Part shown: in pieces, positions 31,211 to 44,079 of the stretch
Layout of the letters: the number at the start of each line of letters is the position of its first letter
How positions within the stretch are numbered: position 1 is the first letter of the stretch
Assembly: GCA_905221605.1 (NCBI GenBank)
Contig: CAJNDS010002210.1
Coordinates: forward strand, 168,501 to 232,500
Direction: 5' to 3'
DNA length: 64,000 bases
Origin: Symbiodinium natans
Lineage: Eukaryota; Sar; Dinophyceae; Suessiales; Symbiodiniaceae
Made by a program: the position numbers and the translations under genes
The notes under the pieces: model-generated
Told to the model about the DNA's origin: nothing
Seen by the model: the letters and a program-made list of their open reading frames with translations, nothing else
Database searches by the model: none

Positions 31211-31746
31211 ACCCTGAGATCTGCTCGGTCCTTGTAGCCAGATTGCTGCAGGTTGCTTCGCCCCTGCAGAAGCGTGGCCCGATGCTCCACGAGCATCATG
31301 ACAAAAAGAACCTCCAAGCAAGTGCGGGGTCCGGCTCACGTGCTGCACGTGCTCCCCGTGCAGAAATGATCGGCAATCTGGTGGAGCGGTGGGCTTCTGA
31401 GGAGAGCGCGTAGAGGCAAACCTCGGCATGATAAGATGATTAGGCCTCAGGCCTAATCTCTTAAACCTTCAGACACCTCTTTGAAGGCGCTTTCCATGTA
31501 TTGGCAGAGGCCCATCTCTCCTCTCTTGAGGCTTTAGCATGCTCTCGCGCAGGAAAGAACGCGCTGTGTTGTCTCGTGGGCCGAGGCCGGGGCAAGGAGC
31601 TGGTCCACGGTCCAGGCATAGGCGACGTAAGGCGCCGTGCCATAAGAGATGAGAACGAAGCCTCCGACAACTTCTCGTAACTCATCTCTCAACTTATCGG
31701 ACCTGCTGATCGCTTTCTCTTTGTTCGGCTTTGTTCTGCTCATGGA

Positions 31747-31922
31747 GATAGAGAGAGAGAGATGGAGAGAGAGAGAGAGAGAGAGACGGCGAGAGAGCGA
31801 GAGAGAGAGAGAGAGAAATAGCGAGAGAGAGAGAGAGAGAAATAGAGAGAGAGAGAGAGAAAGAAATAGAGAGAAAGAGAAATAGAGAGACAGAGAGAGA
31901 AAGACACACAGAGAGAGAAGAG
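31747..31922. repeat. GA microsatellite
   Basis: About 175 bp of imperfect (GA)n with interspersed AAATAG and GGCGAG interruptions. The long Ser/Leu-rich or Arg/Glu-rich frames it creates are artefacts. Confidence 0.95.
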
Positions 31923-32344
31923 AGACGGCATCACGAGCATCATTTGGTCATCGAACCTCAGAAGAGCCTCAGTGTTGTTTAGCCAGTCGCCTGAGGGCAC
32001 CCCCCCGCCCCTACCCGCACCCTTAACATCGATTGTAACGTCGTTGAGACAACGCTGAAAAACATGCTGCATGAAGATGCTGGATAACGGGCCTCTCATA
32101 CAGCGCGGTCCCACACGGAACCCTTGCAACATCCTGCACCCCCCTGGAGGCCTAGCAGGATCCAAACGTTGACGCCAGCAGCGGCCATTGTCTGACAGAC
32201 TCTCGCGCAAAAAGGACACCGTCTGAATCTGTCTAAGGTTTAAGCTGGCAACTTCCTAATGCGTGGCAAGCTACCCTGATCCATGCTCTCCAGCCACGTT
32301 GCTTCAGATGCTTCCGCACTCCTTTTCCCGCTACAGCTGCGAAC

Positions 32345-33308
32345 CTACTGAATGCCGATGTCCGCTACGATAGGAGAGCACACACATCCTTTGTGCAGAG
32401 GATCGAAAGCAATGGACGTCCGTTCGCTGCCACAAAGCGAACAAAGCCTCTGTTTGAGTGCTTTGTGTCGTCGAGCCACCGCCATCGTCTGAGCATGAAC
32501 CTGTTTGCCCATCCAGCAGAAGCAGCGCTTTCGCCACCCTTTCTTCAGCTCTACATTCTGACCTCGCCTCGAAAAACTCGACCACTTCATGCAAGCTCTT
32601 CGGCTCGCGGCCAAAGTGCTTTTGCAGCTGGGCCATATGGTCGGAAATGGCACGTGGCATCTTCCAGGGTGGGCGCATGCGCACCCCAACCTCGAAAAGG
32701 AAAGCTGGTATCCCAAGTCGGTGATAGCCAGGGTGTGTCCAGACAACCTGCGGTGACATACTTACCTGGATGGAATCAATGTCTTGGAAGCTTCCACGAA
32801 GGTTTCTCAACACAGCGCATCTGTATGCTTCAGTTGGAGTGTCATAGCACGTACTGTTAGCCTTGACGTAGCACAGCACATTCATGCTCCGCCATTCCCG
32901 ATCTTGCCAAACAAAAGCCTGCTCTTCCCTGCGCTGGTAGACAGCCGGTGCCCCCTCAAACTTGTCAAGCTGCAAAAGCTGCTCCTCAGACAGGAAGACT
33001 ACTGAGCCGTAGGCCACCCCCTCTGCCCGCTTCTCCAAGGTCGCCGTCCCACAGCTTTCTTGCCCGCTAGCATGTGCCCAGCCTTTGTTTGGCCCACAGA
33101 ATGCCAAGTCCATGCCTGGTATGAAGCTGGCATGACCCTGAAGGCTTTCGTCGAGCAATCGCCCTCTCAGCTGGGCGACACTGTTGCTGCCATATGAGAA
33201 AACGGGACGCCTCTTCGGGGATATCTGAGCTTCATGAGGTGAAGTACCATGAAGGGCTGCGCAATGTGGCCAGTCGTTGCCCTTCTGCATCATGTGCCCG
33301 CAGTTCAT
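32345..33308 (-). CDS. Gamma-glutamylcyclotransferase-fold protein (GGCT/AIG2-like)
   Basis: ATG at 33308. Exon 1 (33308-32766, 181 codons) holds a GGCT-like fold: VFSYGSNSVAQLRGRL with the substrate-loop YGSN at residues 39-42, FIPGMDLAFCGPNKGW, GVAYGSVVFLSEEQLLQLD, and KFEGAPAVY with Glu118 at the position of the catalytic glutamate. A canonical GTAAGT donor follows at 32765. A second exon from about 32690 (RPPWKMPRAISDHMAQLQKH, SLHEVVEFFE) ends at 32568 before a GC donor, and a third from 32449 begins RLCSLCGSERTSIAF, with Cys-x2-Cys and a later His/Cys pair suggesting a zinc finger. Family members cyclise gamma-glutamyl amines or glutathione. The real substrate is unknown. The end of the gene is uncertain; the frame stops at 32345. 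Confidence 0.75.
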
Positions 33309-33319
33309 GCGATAGCGCT

Positions 33320-34470
33320 TTGTGACGCATACACGCGAGTTTAAGTATCTAGAGTAACCCGGTCACAACTCCTCAGGCCCTGTCGCCCCCTGAACAAAAC
33401 CATGGCAATGGCAGACTTGCTGACTCTGTCTCAGATACACCTATCTGCATCGCAAGCAAGCAACCGTCTTCAGTCAAACAGTGTGCGGTATTCACGTCTC
33501 CTGACAATCTCTCATGGCACCAGACTGCGGAGGCCTACATTGAGCCGAAAGGGACGCATGCCACTGTAGCATAGACCGTGCGTACCCCAAGGAACCACCC
33601 TAACCCCCCAAATTCAGATCTTCAGAGGGTTTGAAGGGCTTCGCTTTGCCACCCAAACGATGCTCTGGGTACGGGACCAGTGTGGCCAACGCCTCAGGTC
33701 GCCACTTCGCACCGTGTTTGAAGAACTCTGGCAGCCGAAGGCCGAACGACCCAAAGAGAGAGAGAGAGAGAAAGACACACACTCCTTTTCGTTTATCCTT
33801 AGATCAGGGCAGCAACCGGGAGAGGCCGAAACGCGGCAATCTTCTGGGGCTCGGGCTGGTCCAGAGGGAGCACCGATGCTGGGAGGGACAAAGCCCAGGA
33901 CCTTGAAAAAAAGCGGCTCGAGGGGCTAGGATGACTTCGGAAGCTCGCAGTCAGGGACCCTATGACCGACGAGCGCAGTTTTTTGGGCCGCCGACGCTGT
34001 GGAGCGGAATGTAAGAGGCGAAAAGGAGGCAGAACACCACGTCCTTGGCATGAAGCTTGGGCCCAGTTACACACGACGTCGGCGCCGGCGCCGGCCCAGT
34101 TCGCAGTGTCCGGTTCCCAAACGCGTGCACATGGACCCGAGGGGCGCACTGACAGGAGCCAAGCTTGCGGGAGGGAGCTCATGAGGAAGAGCGTCACCTT
34201 GAGCTCAGAATGGGCACCGGCAAATATCGGCACGGCTTTCCCTGCTTCCTTCCCCTCAGTTAAGAGCACGTCCCAACATAGGGCACCCCTTTTTGTTTAT
34301 CCACCAAAAACTCCAGCCCATGCCGAATTCTAGGACCTCTAGGAAGATAAAATGGGAACCTGCGCACAAAAGGTGCGAACCTATGTTGGGGAGCCCAACT
34401 CTGATCCTGCGCAGGACTCTTGCACTGGGCACCCAGCGGAGAGCGCAGCCTGAGGGTGCCAGGGCCAGCC
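33320..34470. other. No gene recognised
   Basis: Overlapping frames on both strands without domains. A short GA tract lies at 33752-33772. Confidence 0.45.
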
Positions 34471-34578
34471 CAATACATGTATATGTATATGTAGATGTGT
34501 ATGCATATGTATATGTATATGTATAAGTTTTTATATGTATATGTGTAAGTGTAAGTATAAGTATAAGTATAAGAATAA

Positions 34579-34610
<32 letters not shown>

Positions 34611-34632
34611 GTCACACACACACAGACACACG
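34470..34632. repeat. TATATG/TAAG and CA microsatellite
   Basis: Compound simple repeat: (TATATG)n, (TAAG/TATAAG)n, again (TATATG)n, then (CA)n. A T-to-C rich counterpart is not present nearby. Confidence 0.95.
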
Positions 34633-34639
34633 CACATCA

Positions 34640-35560
34640 GAATCTGCCTGTTCAGGCTTTGCGTGTGCGAATGCGTGGCTACGTTGATCAGATGTGCGAG
34701 TACATCCAAATATGTTAGTGTTTTACGTACATCTACGGGTATATGTAGACTGGATAAGGTGTGAGTATACATATTTTTCTATACTATACATTGCCGAATG
34801 TAAATGTGGCAGCCTGGGTCCTCACTATCATAGCGCCGGCTGGCAGTGTCGGCATTCGGGGCGGGCCCGCAAGTGCGCCTTTTTGACGCGTCGCCCTGGG
34901 CTGGTCTCACGTCTCCAGCTTTGGAGCCACCGCATGGCTTTCCATCAAGGATGGCAGTCGCTTGGCGTCGAGAGGCGGGAAGCACCTGGATAGCCGATCA
35001 ACGTGCCCTCCGGCAACTGGTTCCAGCTATTATGTCATCATGGGCTAAAGATGAATTACCCCTGGCCCGTTTTGGGTCGTGCGAAACCCTCTGCCTGTTC
35101 CCCCACCCTCCCCTGCCTTGCTCCTGGTTTGCACATGACTTAATGAGACGATTTCATGAGATATACAGTAGAACTCTGCCAGCAAGTTACGGAAAAGCAC
35201 GCTCCGTCAAGACCAGTTGCTTGGCAAAAGCTGGGAGGTTCCTGTCCCTCAGCAACGCAAAGAGGCCAAGCCGAAACCTTGGTTTCACGAAGCCCTGCAA
35301 ATGCGCAAAGAACGCAATCAGAAAGCGAAACGCCAAGAGTGCTCAGTCCAGCAACACCCCGCTGAACTCCGTTGCCAGGAGCTGCTGAAAGGTCTGAGCC
35401 TCACAAAAATGGAAAGAAGTGACCCCAACTTGCCCTTGATAGGGAGATGCGCACCATCAGCTTGCCAGGAAATGGGGCTCGTGCCACCACCTCTGCTGGA
35501 TTGCCTCATGGCACATGGAAGACAAAACCGACAGAACTGCCGGCTTTGTGCAGTTTGTGC
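34640..35560. other. No gene recognised
   Basis: A plus-strand frame at 35217-35440 (QQRKEAKPKPWFHEALQMRK, then KERNQKAKRQ) looks helical and basic and could be an exon, but nothing around it supports a plus-strand gene. Confidence 0.35.
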
Positions 35561-35569
35561 ATTAGCCCA

Positions 35570-35740
35570 TCAGTCTGCAACATCTTGCAAGGGAGGCACG
35601 GAAGTAGCCACAGCCGAAGGCGCCCAGAACGACAGCATCGTGGCCTTGGCAAAGAGCCGGAACAATAGCGTGTAAGCTCCAATCAAGAGTAAGTAGCTCG
35701 ACTGAGAAGCTGCAAACACACAATAACTCTTGCTTTCGTT
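35570..35740 (-). CDS. Possible membrane-segment exon
   Basis: The minus frame reads VFAASQSSYLLLIGAYTLLF then RLFAKATMLSFWAPSAVA, one or two hydrophobic helices. The boundaries are not fixed and no neighbouring exon is identified. Could belong to a multi-pass transporter. Confidence 0.35.
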   Translation of the reverse strand, partial: NESKSYCVFAASQSSYLLLIGAYTLLFRLFAKATMLSFWAPSAVATSVPPLQDVAD

Positions 35741-36089
35741 TTGCTGAACCCTGTGCCTGCGACAACAAGTTTCCGAGACAAGGGCCATGCTCTTTGGCCA
35801 TCCACAGCACTGTGCGGATCTTCTCCCGCAAAAGCTCAGGCCCTCAACATCGCGAAAATCGACGGAACACACAAGTCCAGACACAACGCGTGCATTGGCG
35901 CATGTGGGTTTCTGGCAGCTCTCCAGAACCAACAAAACATCTTCGAGCATCCCAATACCCTGGGTGAGCTGCGGGGTTTGGGTGCGGAGACGTGGAGAGG
36001 ACGTCAGACTGAATCTCCGAAGCCGCGCGGAAGAACTGGTTCCGGACTTCATGGTTTCGAGCTTCGAAACACCGTAGGTTGGGGGGGTT

Positions 36090-39050
36090 TCCCTTGTCCT
36101 TGAAACCTAGACTTCTGTGAATACGCTGCGCAGCCGCTGTGGTGCAAAGCCAACCCAAGTGTGCATGAACCTACTTTGGGCGTCGGTGGGGCCCTACTTT
36201 GCGTGACCGTGGCATCTACTCTTTGTAACGCGGTTACGAAGTGCGCCAACATCCTGATGGTACCTCCAATCAAGTGTAAGGTTGCACCACCGTCTGGGTA
36301 TCCATGCTGAAGGGTGGACTGCGCCCGACATCCTCCAATTGAAAAGAAGGCTCATGCGATGATCCCCAGAAACAACTCCCACAAAAAAAGAAGCGCTCTC
36401 TTGCTGCAGTTCGCTGTGCAGGGTGATCCTCATGTCCAACTTGCAAGGCTTTCAGTCCCAGTCCCAGTCCTGCGCCGCAACCGTGGCCACTGCGACCTCC
36501 GGGCCCTCTGCGGTCAGCAGCCGAACCTCGTGACAAAGTTTTGGACGAGTGTGCGACCCTACAGGACCAGCATCGACCAGGTTGCATCCAGGGTACATGA
36601 GGGGAGTAGATGCCCCCACACTCTGTGTGCTCGTAGAAAGGCTCCTTTGTCAAGACATCTTCGTGAACCTGTGCTTGACACTTAGTTTGGCCTGAATGCA
36701 AACTGTACTGAGTGCACACATCGGAGGCCAACATTCGAAGTACCGGTGGAACTTGAACACAGGGCTGGCGATCATCAAAGACATCCGGCACGCTGAGTAC
36801 CGCAGTGCTGCAGCGGCTCATGAGGCACAAGGGGTGGTGGACAAAGCACGCCTTTTATGCCGAAAAACTGCGTGAAAGCCGGAGCCAAAGGTGTCATCTG
36901 GCCTGAGGCCAAGGAAGCCCCCGGGATGAGTGGCCCAGGAATGCCCCGGACAGGCAAGCATGAAAGCGCCGAACAATCGTGAGATGTGAGGAGTTTCTTC
37001 TGCGTGGCAACACTTTGCCAACCGGCAGTGGGCCCAAGAAAGACGGGCCGCGGACCCCAGCAAGAACATGTAGTCTTATATGCCAAATGGGAAGCCTTCC
37101 TCACGCAAACCCACTCGTGCGGACTCCTTTCGCGGCAGCAGCGCATCAAAGTCGCCAATCCAGGTGCCACGTTTCAGCACTCCGGGACCATCATCCTCTG
37201 CACGGTGGTTGCAGAGAGGTGTCGGGGTGGAGGGAGATGGAGCGCTGACCAAGATGGTGCTTGCAGAACTGTACGAAGCAGGTCCCTTAGTCGTTGGGAA
37301 AGACAAATGAAGAGAGAGAGGAGAGAGAAGGAGAGAGAAAGAGGCAACCAACAGCCAACAGCTCTGTCCTCTCTACGATGCGGCCATAGGCTGAGGAAAA
37401 GCCTCGGAACCCATTGGGCACTTGCACAACAGACCAGCAATGGACAACACAATGTTCACCGCACAACACGGCACGGCAATGTGTACTTCCGTATGACAAC
37501 CTGTGGTTGTACATGTGTGTGTGTGAGATTGGCTGCATGCGTATGTGTTGGCAATACCTTGGCATTCAGGTGCTCACATAAACAAAACGGTTTCAGAACA
37601 GCACCTGCACTGCAGTTCCTGCAGCAAAACCTGGTCTATCTCTGCAGCTCTACGGGGCATCGCGTCGCAATTTCAGAGCCGGGCGAGGAGGAGCGGAAGA
37701 TCGCCTCTTCCTGGCTGCCAGCTGCATGTTCGAAGCCTGCACAGGAAGCGAAGGGAACTGCGAGCACGCAACATGGGTTTAAGACATCGAGCCCCTCAAC
37801 CCAAAGCGTATCCTCAAATTGTGCCCGCAATGCATGCGCCAACAAATTGATATATCTTTGTGTTTTTTTTTTGGGGGGGGGTAGGTAGCAGAGTCCCAAC
37901 CTGATGCTTCACGTGCTTGCAAGGCCAGGGTTGTCTTCTAAGAACGCAACTGGCAGTCTCCAACCCAAGAAAGAAGCCGTTGCCGTCTCGGGCCGGCTTG
38001 ATCCCAACAAGTCCCAACGGTTTTCAATTGAGTTCGATGTCCTCTCCATCTGAGTCATGAACTTGGGAGTTTAACAGTGCTAAGGAGGCTACATCGGCTA
38101 CATCCACAAAATATTGAATATAAAAGAGATTCAAAGTGCTCGACTCCGAGCTTGGGATCGGGAAGCTCAAGTTGATGGAACTCTCTTGTGGCATCCTTGC
38201 GCTTTATGCTGATATGCTGCTTGGGGTGAAGGACCTAAGGAAGATCAAAGGCCAACACTGAGGTTTCAAGGCGCTGTCGCTAAGAGGGTTGCGGCGCAGG
38301 CCTCCGCCACAGTTGTAGCCATGCGCGAAGTTCAGTATGAGCACGCGCAACCCGAGATCTAGCGGCAGGATCACACACACACACATGCAGACTTAAGGGG
38401 AACAAACTTGGCATCATGCATACAAAGTATTTTGAACATTTGAAAACCAAGCTCTTCTCCCAGTCGCACCAGCTGCGACTTTTGCAGCATCCAGGGTTGG
38501 CGCCTTTCTCTGTGTCTGGGAGACGCATTCTTCCGTTGGGCACATTTCGGTGTTGCTGAAAGATGACAGAGAAATGGTTCTATTTCACAGACATGTGGCC
38601 CACAAGCTATGCTTGACCGTGTGCCCACCTCGAGAGTGCAAAGCAAAGTTGAGAGGGCACCCGAAGACGTCGCAGGCGCTGGACACCTCAGAAAGAATGG
38701 AGGAAAGTGGAGGGAAGTGAGGGTGGGAACAGTGTATGCACTACCGGCAACATACAATGCAGCCCAGCAACGCCATTGTGAAGGTGTAGTTGTGAGCAAG
38801 TTCCAAGCCTGTCTGAAACTTCGGATCATCTCAGGCAAAGTTGCATCTGCTGCGTGTGTGAATCCCAACTTCGAGGTGCTACGGTTCAACTGTCATGCTT
38901 TTCACGCCAAGAATCGGTCTCGCTCTTCAGCGGGCAGGCTTAGCAAGTGGCAGATTGTCTCATGCCTTGGGCCGCGTAAGCCAACATGTAAAACGTCAGA
39001 GCTTGCAAGTGCACAAAAACGGCGATGCACATGTTCCCATTCAAAAGCAA
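36090..39050. other. No gene recognised; simple repeats
   Basis: Many overlapping open frames, including one of 300 codons on the plus strand at 36986-37888 that runs through a GA tract (37310-37345), so I do not trust it. A minus-strand frame ending at 37076 (GVLKRGTWIGDFDALLPRKE) looks somewhat protein-like. No domain recognised. Confidence 0.4.
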
Positions 39051-39055
39051 AACCA

Positions 39056-39378
39056 GAGGAGGGAGGGAGGGAGGGAGGCAGAGAAAGGGAGAGACAGGGA
39101 GAGAAAGTGAGAGAAAGGGAGGGAAAGGGAGCGAAGGGGATAAAGGGGGAGAAAGAAGGATCGAGGAGGGGGGAGAAAGGAGAAGACACGGGGAGTAATT
39201 GGGAGAAAGAAGAAGAAAGGAGGCGAAAGGGTGAGAAAGGGCAGAGATTGAGGCAGAGAGAGAGAGAGACACAAAGAGAGAGAGAAAGAGAGCGCGGCAG
39301 AGAGAGAGAGAGAGACACAGACAGAGAGGGACAGAGCGGGAGAGAGATAGAGGGAGAGAGAGCGAAAGGGAAAGAGAC
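39056..39378. repeat. Long purine (GA/GGGA) tract
   Basis: About 320 bp, almost pure purine on the plus strand, from GGGAGGGA units to (GA)n with CACA interruptions. It creates spurious frames over 200 codons long on both strands. Confidence 0.95.
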
Positions 39379-39929
39379 CAGCGAAGCCCTGAGCAACCGG
39401 CATATGCTGCTCCGCCCGAGACAGACTCTTTTGCGGCTTCGGCAGTGGTAAGGACATGGCGACAACACGAATTCGCCTGAAGACTCGTCGCCAATAAGTA
39501 CGTGTGCTTGACGGCTGTCACTGCATAATATGCGGGCCGGCACATCGCAACTGAACGGGCAGCTCCCAAGCAGATCTTGAGCAAGAAATCCCGCAAATTG
39601 GAGGCTTTGTCATGGCCACTTCATCCTAACTTCCTGCCCTTTGCTAGGAGACAGATTCTGGCACGTCTCAAGATTTCTGGGTGCCATGCATTCATGATCA
39701 TGAGCTCGTGGTCTCCCCGGTCCGCCACGAAAGCAAAGATGCCGGGCAAGGGCCTGCAATTTTGGGGAACTCTCACAGGGGAAGATGCGGGATCATGGGG
39801 GGGGGGAGGCCTCGGTCGGGGTTTCAGGCATGCTGCATGCTTGGAGTGGAAGATGGAAGACTCCGAGCTTCTTCCAGTGCCACTAGGTTGTGTCGCATTC
39901 GGGCAAGCTTAGAAAGTCACATGTCTGCA

Positions 39930-40210
39930 CGGTGAAACGGAACGGATGCAACGTGCAGAAGCTCGGCATGTTCAGCCTGCTTGAGGTTCCTACTGTAGGG
40001 GTCACGCAGACAACGTAAAACGTCGAGAGCCCAGCAGAAGCAAGCGCCAAAGATCTCTGCGGCTGGCAACTGAAGCCAGAAACTCGCGATCAAAGGACTT
40101 CTGCATATACCTCTCGGCATCTCGCGGCAGTGGGTTCAACGGGCCGACTTGGGAGGAATGGCTGAAAAGACTGCGCGTTAATTGCCGCCACAAAGATGGT
40201 GTCGACATCT
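39930..40210 (-). CDS. Possible exon, unknown protein
   Basis: The frame contains PLPRDAERYMQKSFDREFLA and SVASRRDLWRLLLLGSRRF, an amphipathic helical pattern that looks coding. No family is recognised. It is downstream of the MFS transporter on the same strand and separate from it. Confidence 0.4.
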
Positions 40211-40899
40211 ACTCGGTGCACGCAAATACTAGCCAAACAGGCAAGGTGACCTCCGAATGTCAGCACACAAGGCCGTGCAATCCTTCACCGACGCCGACAC
40301 AAACGCCTGCCGCGCAGGCAGCGCATTCATCAACTGGCTTTTGGGAGCAGATGTGCCCTACAGTACCAACCACGGACTCTCGAATAGCGGCTTGCTGACT
40401 TGCTCTCATTACAGTGATTCAAAGATTCTCCGTGGCCGGCCCGTATCATCCCTCGATCAGCTGTCGGTCTCGCCTGAGTTGTAACACAAGAGAATAAGCG
40501 CCTGAACAGCAGCTCTCTCTATCTCTTGTCCAAGGGGCGACAGGAGCGGTAGGTGGCGAGTAGCGGACAGGATAAGCATCGACAACCATGCTCCTGCAAC
40601 GCATCCCACGTAACACCAGCATCTAGGCGGGGCTTTTGGCAGCATGACGCAGCCCTGTGTCCATCTCTCCACCCACAGGTGGATAGCATTAGCACGGCAA
40701 CGCAATCATCCTGGCCTCCCGTTTTTCGGGCACGGAGCCAAAGCAACGCTTGAACCAAGACCGGCAGAGTGCGATTCCCTCAGCACATGCGGCTTCTTTT
40801 GCCCAACCTTGGGTTCAGTGCAAGAGGCAGATGCAAGGGCCTTGCGTGTTTTTTTGCCCTCCCACGCGGCTTCCTGCTACTCCGCGTCATCTCTTCCCC

Positions 40900-43850
40900 T
40901 CATCTCTGCATGGGAGAAGCCTCGGAGGGATTCGGCGAGTCCTCCGGCGCCTGGAGCAACTTCCGGCCCGAGGTGCCCTTTGTGCTCTCTGCCTCCTCAT
41001 TCTCCAAGGTCTCCCCGGACTCCCCCTCGCGCTCCTTTGCCCACAGGGGCCGACAGGCCCCGTACGCCTGGGGAAAGAGGGAACTGGGGAACAGGTGAAG
41101 AGGTATGAAAAGGAACATCACTTCAGTGAACCAGTGAACCAGGATATGCTGGTTAATGGCGAAGGCCCAACAGACCAAATCAAGGGACTGTGTGGGCACC
41201 CGCGAGGCACAGCAGGAGCTGAAAAGCGGCATACATGTTGCGGCCGCCGTAGTCTACCAGGAAGCGGCCGAGAAGGTCTCCAGTGAAGCGTGCGAGGCTG
41301 ATGGCCAGCATCTTAAGCAGCTGGAACTGCGCCTGACCACGCCACGGCTTCCCGTGCCATGTTTTTGGTGATCAAGAGATCACAAACGCAACACGTAAGA
41401 ACAGATGAAAGGCCTCAACCTGCACCTATTGGTCACGGGGTCCAACGCACAAAGGGTTTTTAGTTCCATTGCTGGCTTTCTCTCTATCGGAGGGGCGCCA
41501 TCTTCCCAATGCAGAAAGTGGTGGCTCAAAAGCTTAATTGTCTATACATATATATATATATGTACTATAGCTACCATAGATATATATATATATATATATC
41601 TTCATTCATTCATTCATTCATTCATTCATTCTTTATTTATTTATTTTCATTTGTTTATTTATGTGTCGCGCACCTTTCAGACTCGGTACAAATTCTGGAA
41701 CTCCCAAAGTGGGGTCTCGAGAGATGCGAACCTTGGACCTGCCGGTCGCATGGACGCCTTTGACAAAGCTGGTCTTCAGATTTGGGGTTCAGGGGTTTCG
41801 CCACCCGCACTGCGCGCACACAAGCACCCGCTCCGCAGGGTTAAGTCGAGGTCTCCGGGAGTGGGGTTCAGGGGTTTGGGGTTTAGGGTTTAGGGTTTAG
41901 GGTTTAGGGTTTAGTGTTCAGGGTTCTTTCCCCAAATGTTGGGTCCTGCTTTAACTGGAGATGGGAGGCAGCCCAGTGCCCCCGCCACCTGGCTGGCTGT
42001 CTTAGCAGACGTGCTGGTTCAGATAGAGCTTTGTAGCACGTTGACACAGAAATCTTCCGTTTAACGGGCTTGTTTGGGCTTGGGCTTTGTCTTTCTCAAA
42101 GGATTCAGGACCCGAAGACCCAGTTTTCTTTTCTTCTGCCCTTCCTTCCTCCGCTATGTTGATCCGGAGCCACACGCCTCCTCGACTATTTGGCGCGCGC
42201 CCTAGTGAAGACATCAACCTTCTCACCTACTAACCTCCAGCATCTGTGTCTTGGCCACAGCAACAACGCTGCTCTGTTCCTCTCTCCCAGGTCCCAGAAG
42301 TTTGCCTGGCCAAAACCAGTACCTTCCTTTGCTGCTCTCGACCCCCAACCATCGGCAATGCCATTGGCACAGGCGGCACCTAAGAGTGTCAAGATGTCAC
42401 GTCCCCTGCTACTGCAGGACATAAGGGTTTCCGGGGTTGAGGAAGGTTTAGGGGGGGTTAGGGGGGATTAGGGTGGGATTAAGGGGTTTAGGGGGGGATT
42501 AGGGGCTTAGGGAGTTTAGGGGGTCTAGGGGTGAATCTCCGAGGCTCCCGTGTAAATCATAGTGCCAGCGGCGATGAGTGTCGTGGGCCCTGCATTGCCT
42601 TCGTCGAAAAGCAGTGCGCAGCCCAGCACCGAGACTACCATGGACCCAAAGTAAACGTTGGGCTCCCGCACGATGCCTGCGTTTATAAGAGATTTCAGTA
42701 CAATGGCAAGGACGATGCCAGCCGGACACATGATGGTGAAGCAAAAGCCAGAGTGGTAGGCATCCCAGCCATAAAGCAACTCCAGCATCATGGTTGTCGA
42801 CACCTCGATTGCTGCAAGCGTCAGGGGTCTCTCGCAGAAGTAGAGGACGATCTTCCAGTACACTGTCTGCCGGCCGGAGTCGTCGAGATCTTCTGGCCGA
42901 GCTTCCCCTGATAGCTGGAAGGAGCCCTCCTCCGACAAAGCCTCTGGAAGAGCATGGGGAAGCTCGGTCGGTATGCCAAAAACAGCGATCGTCAGGCTCA
43001 TCAGATTCAAAACGGCCGAGAAAATACATACCCAGGCCATCATACTCCTTGGATTTACGGGCTCACCTCCGCGGACAACCATCCGACTCACCAGCAAGAA
43101 TGCAAGCGGACCAATGGTCATGCCAGCATTTCGAGAGCACTGGCCTATGAAGGTCCACATCGTGCGATTGCCTGGATGCGTGACTTTAGTCCAAAGGACC
43201 ACACACATCACACCTGGGATAGCTGCAATCAAGTTCAGCATACTGTTGTACCCTATGGCGATCCACCAGATAAGATTGACCTGGCTGCTTTGAGCAGTCC
43301 AGTTGTAGAAACAAGCATTGGCCAAGGCTGCAAAGGAGAGGAACCAAAAGATGAAAATCAACACCCTCCTCACGAAGAATTGTGCCCACTCCAGCTCGTT
43401 AACCAGCAGCCTCCCTAGCAGCGTTCCGACAATTCCTGCAACCAGTTGCGCTCCGACAAAGAGTCCCGATGCTGTAGCTGACTGCCCCAGGCTGAAAGCC
43501 AAATCCAGGGAAAGCGGAACCATCATGGCGTTCATCATGAAGCCTGCCAAGCCTTGGGCCCAGGGTAGTTTTTGAGAAGCTCTAGCTTATGACAACCTTC
43601 GGAAGAAGCGCAAGAAGCAAAAAAGCAAAAATCAATTCTCTCTTTTCGTGCATTCAAGCCCATGTGCCCAACCAAGTGGTCATGACTTGACACGACTTTC
43701 TCTGTAGGGGCTCATAGCTCAACATGATCTCGTTGTTGTAAGAGACATATCGCTCGTGCAAGAAGACAGCGATCCAGAAAGACAGGAATGGCACGAAGAG
43801 CGACATGCTAAAGTCGACAACTCTCCTTCGCAACCACTGGCCACTGGCCA
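40900..43850 (-). CDS. Major facilitator superfamily transporter
   Basis: Five placed exons: 43850-43692, 43552-42548, 42379-42306, 41332-41204, 41067-40900 (TGA), totalling about 511 codons, a normal 12-helix MFS size. Exon 1 gives a helix (SLFVPFLSFWIAVFLHERYV). The 1-kb exon holds ATASGLFVGAQLVAGIVGTL, LLGRLLVNE, then several helices with CVVLWTKVTHPGNRTMW and a central acidic loop before VYWKIVLYFCERPLTLAAIE. The later exons give CANGIADGWGSRAAKEGTGF, LARFTGDLLGRFLVDYGGRN and a hydrophilic Glu/Ser-rich C-tail. Introns use GT (43691), GA (42547), GC (42305) and GC (41203), all ending AG. The GA intron is largely TTTAGGG-like sequence. The N-terminal start is upstream; a possible exon is at 44.19 kb. 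Substrate unknown. Confidence 0.85.
41540..41660. repeat. AT microsatellite, (ATTC)n and (TTTA)n
   Basis: Compound simple repeat in the long GC-AG intron of the MFS gene: (TA)n, then seven ATTC units, then TTTA-rich sequence. Confidence 0.95.
41861..41928. repeat. Interstitial TTTAGGG array
   Basis: Six near-perfect GGGTTTA units preceded by degenerate GGGGTTC units, in the same MFS intron. Confidence 0.9.
42420..42535. repeat. Degenerate GGGGTTTAGGG array
   Basis: About 115 bp of GGGGTTAGGGGGGATTAGGG type units filling most of the 168-bp GA-AG intron of the MFS gene, ending close to its donor. Confidence 0.85.
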
Positions 43851-44079
43851 CTGGAAGAGAAGAAGGTCTGACAAAGTGAAAACTAAATTCCTCTTGCCCT
43901 GCCGATCTGTGCCAAGTTTCTCGCCCAACACGGGATGCGGAACGCCTGCAGTGGGTCGGTCGGATATGTGGATCGACACCAGCCCACCTGCTTGTGTATG
44001 ACCTGAGCCGAAGTCACTTTCGACATGCTAACAGGAGGGAGCTTGCTGATTCACACCACAGCGAGTTAATCCAAGCGGT

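Noticed and set aside
38609-39596. Long Arg/Glu- or Ser/Leu-rich frames on both strands
   Set aside because: They are created by the purine microsatellite at 39056-39378. The same applies to frames across 31747-31922.
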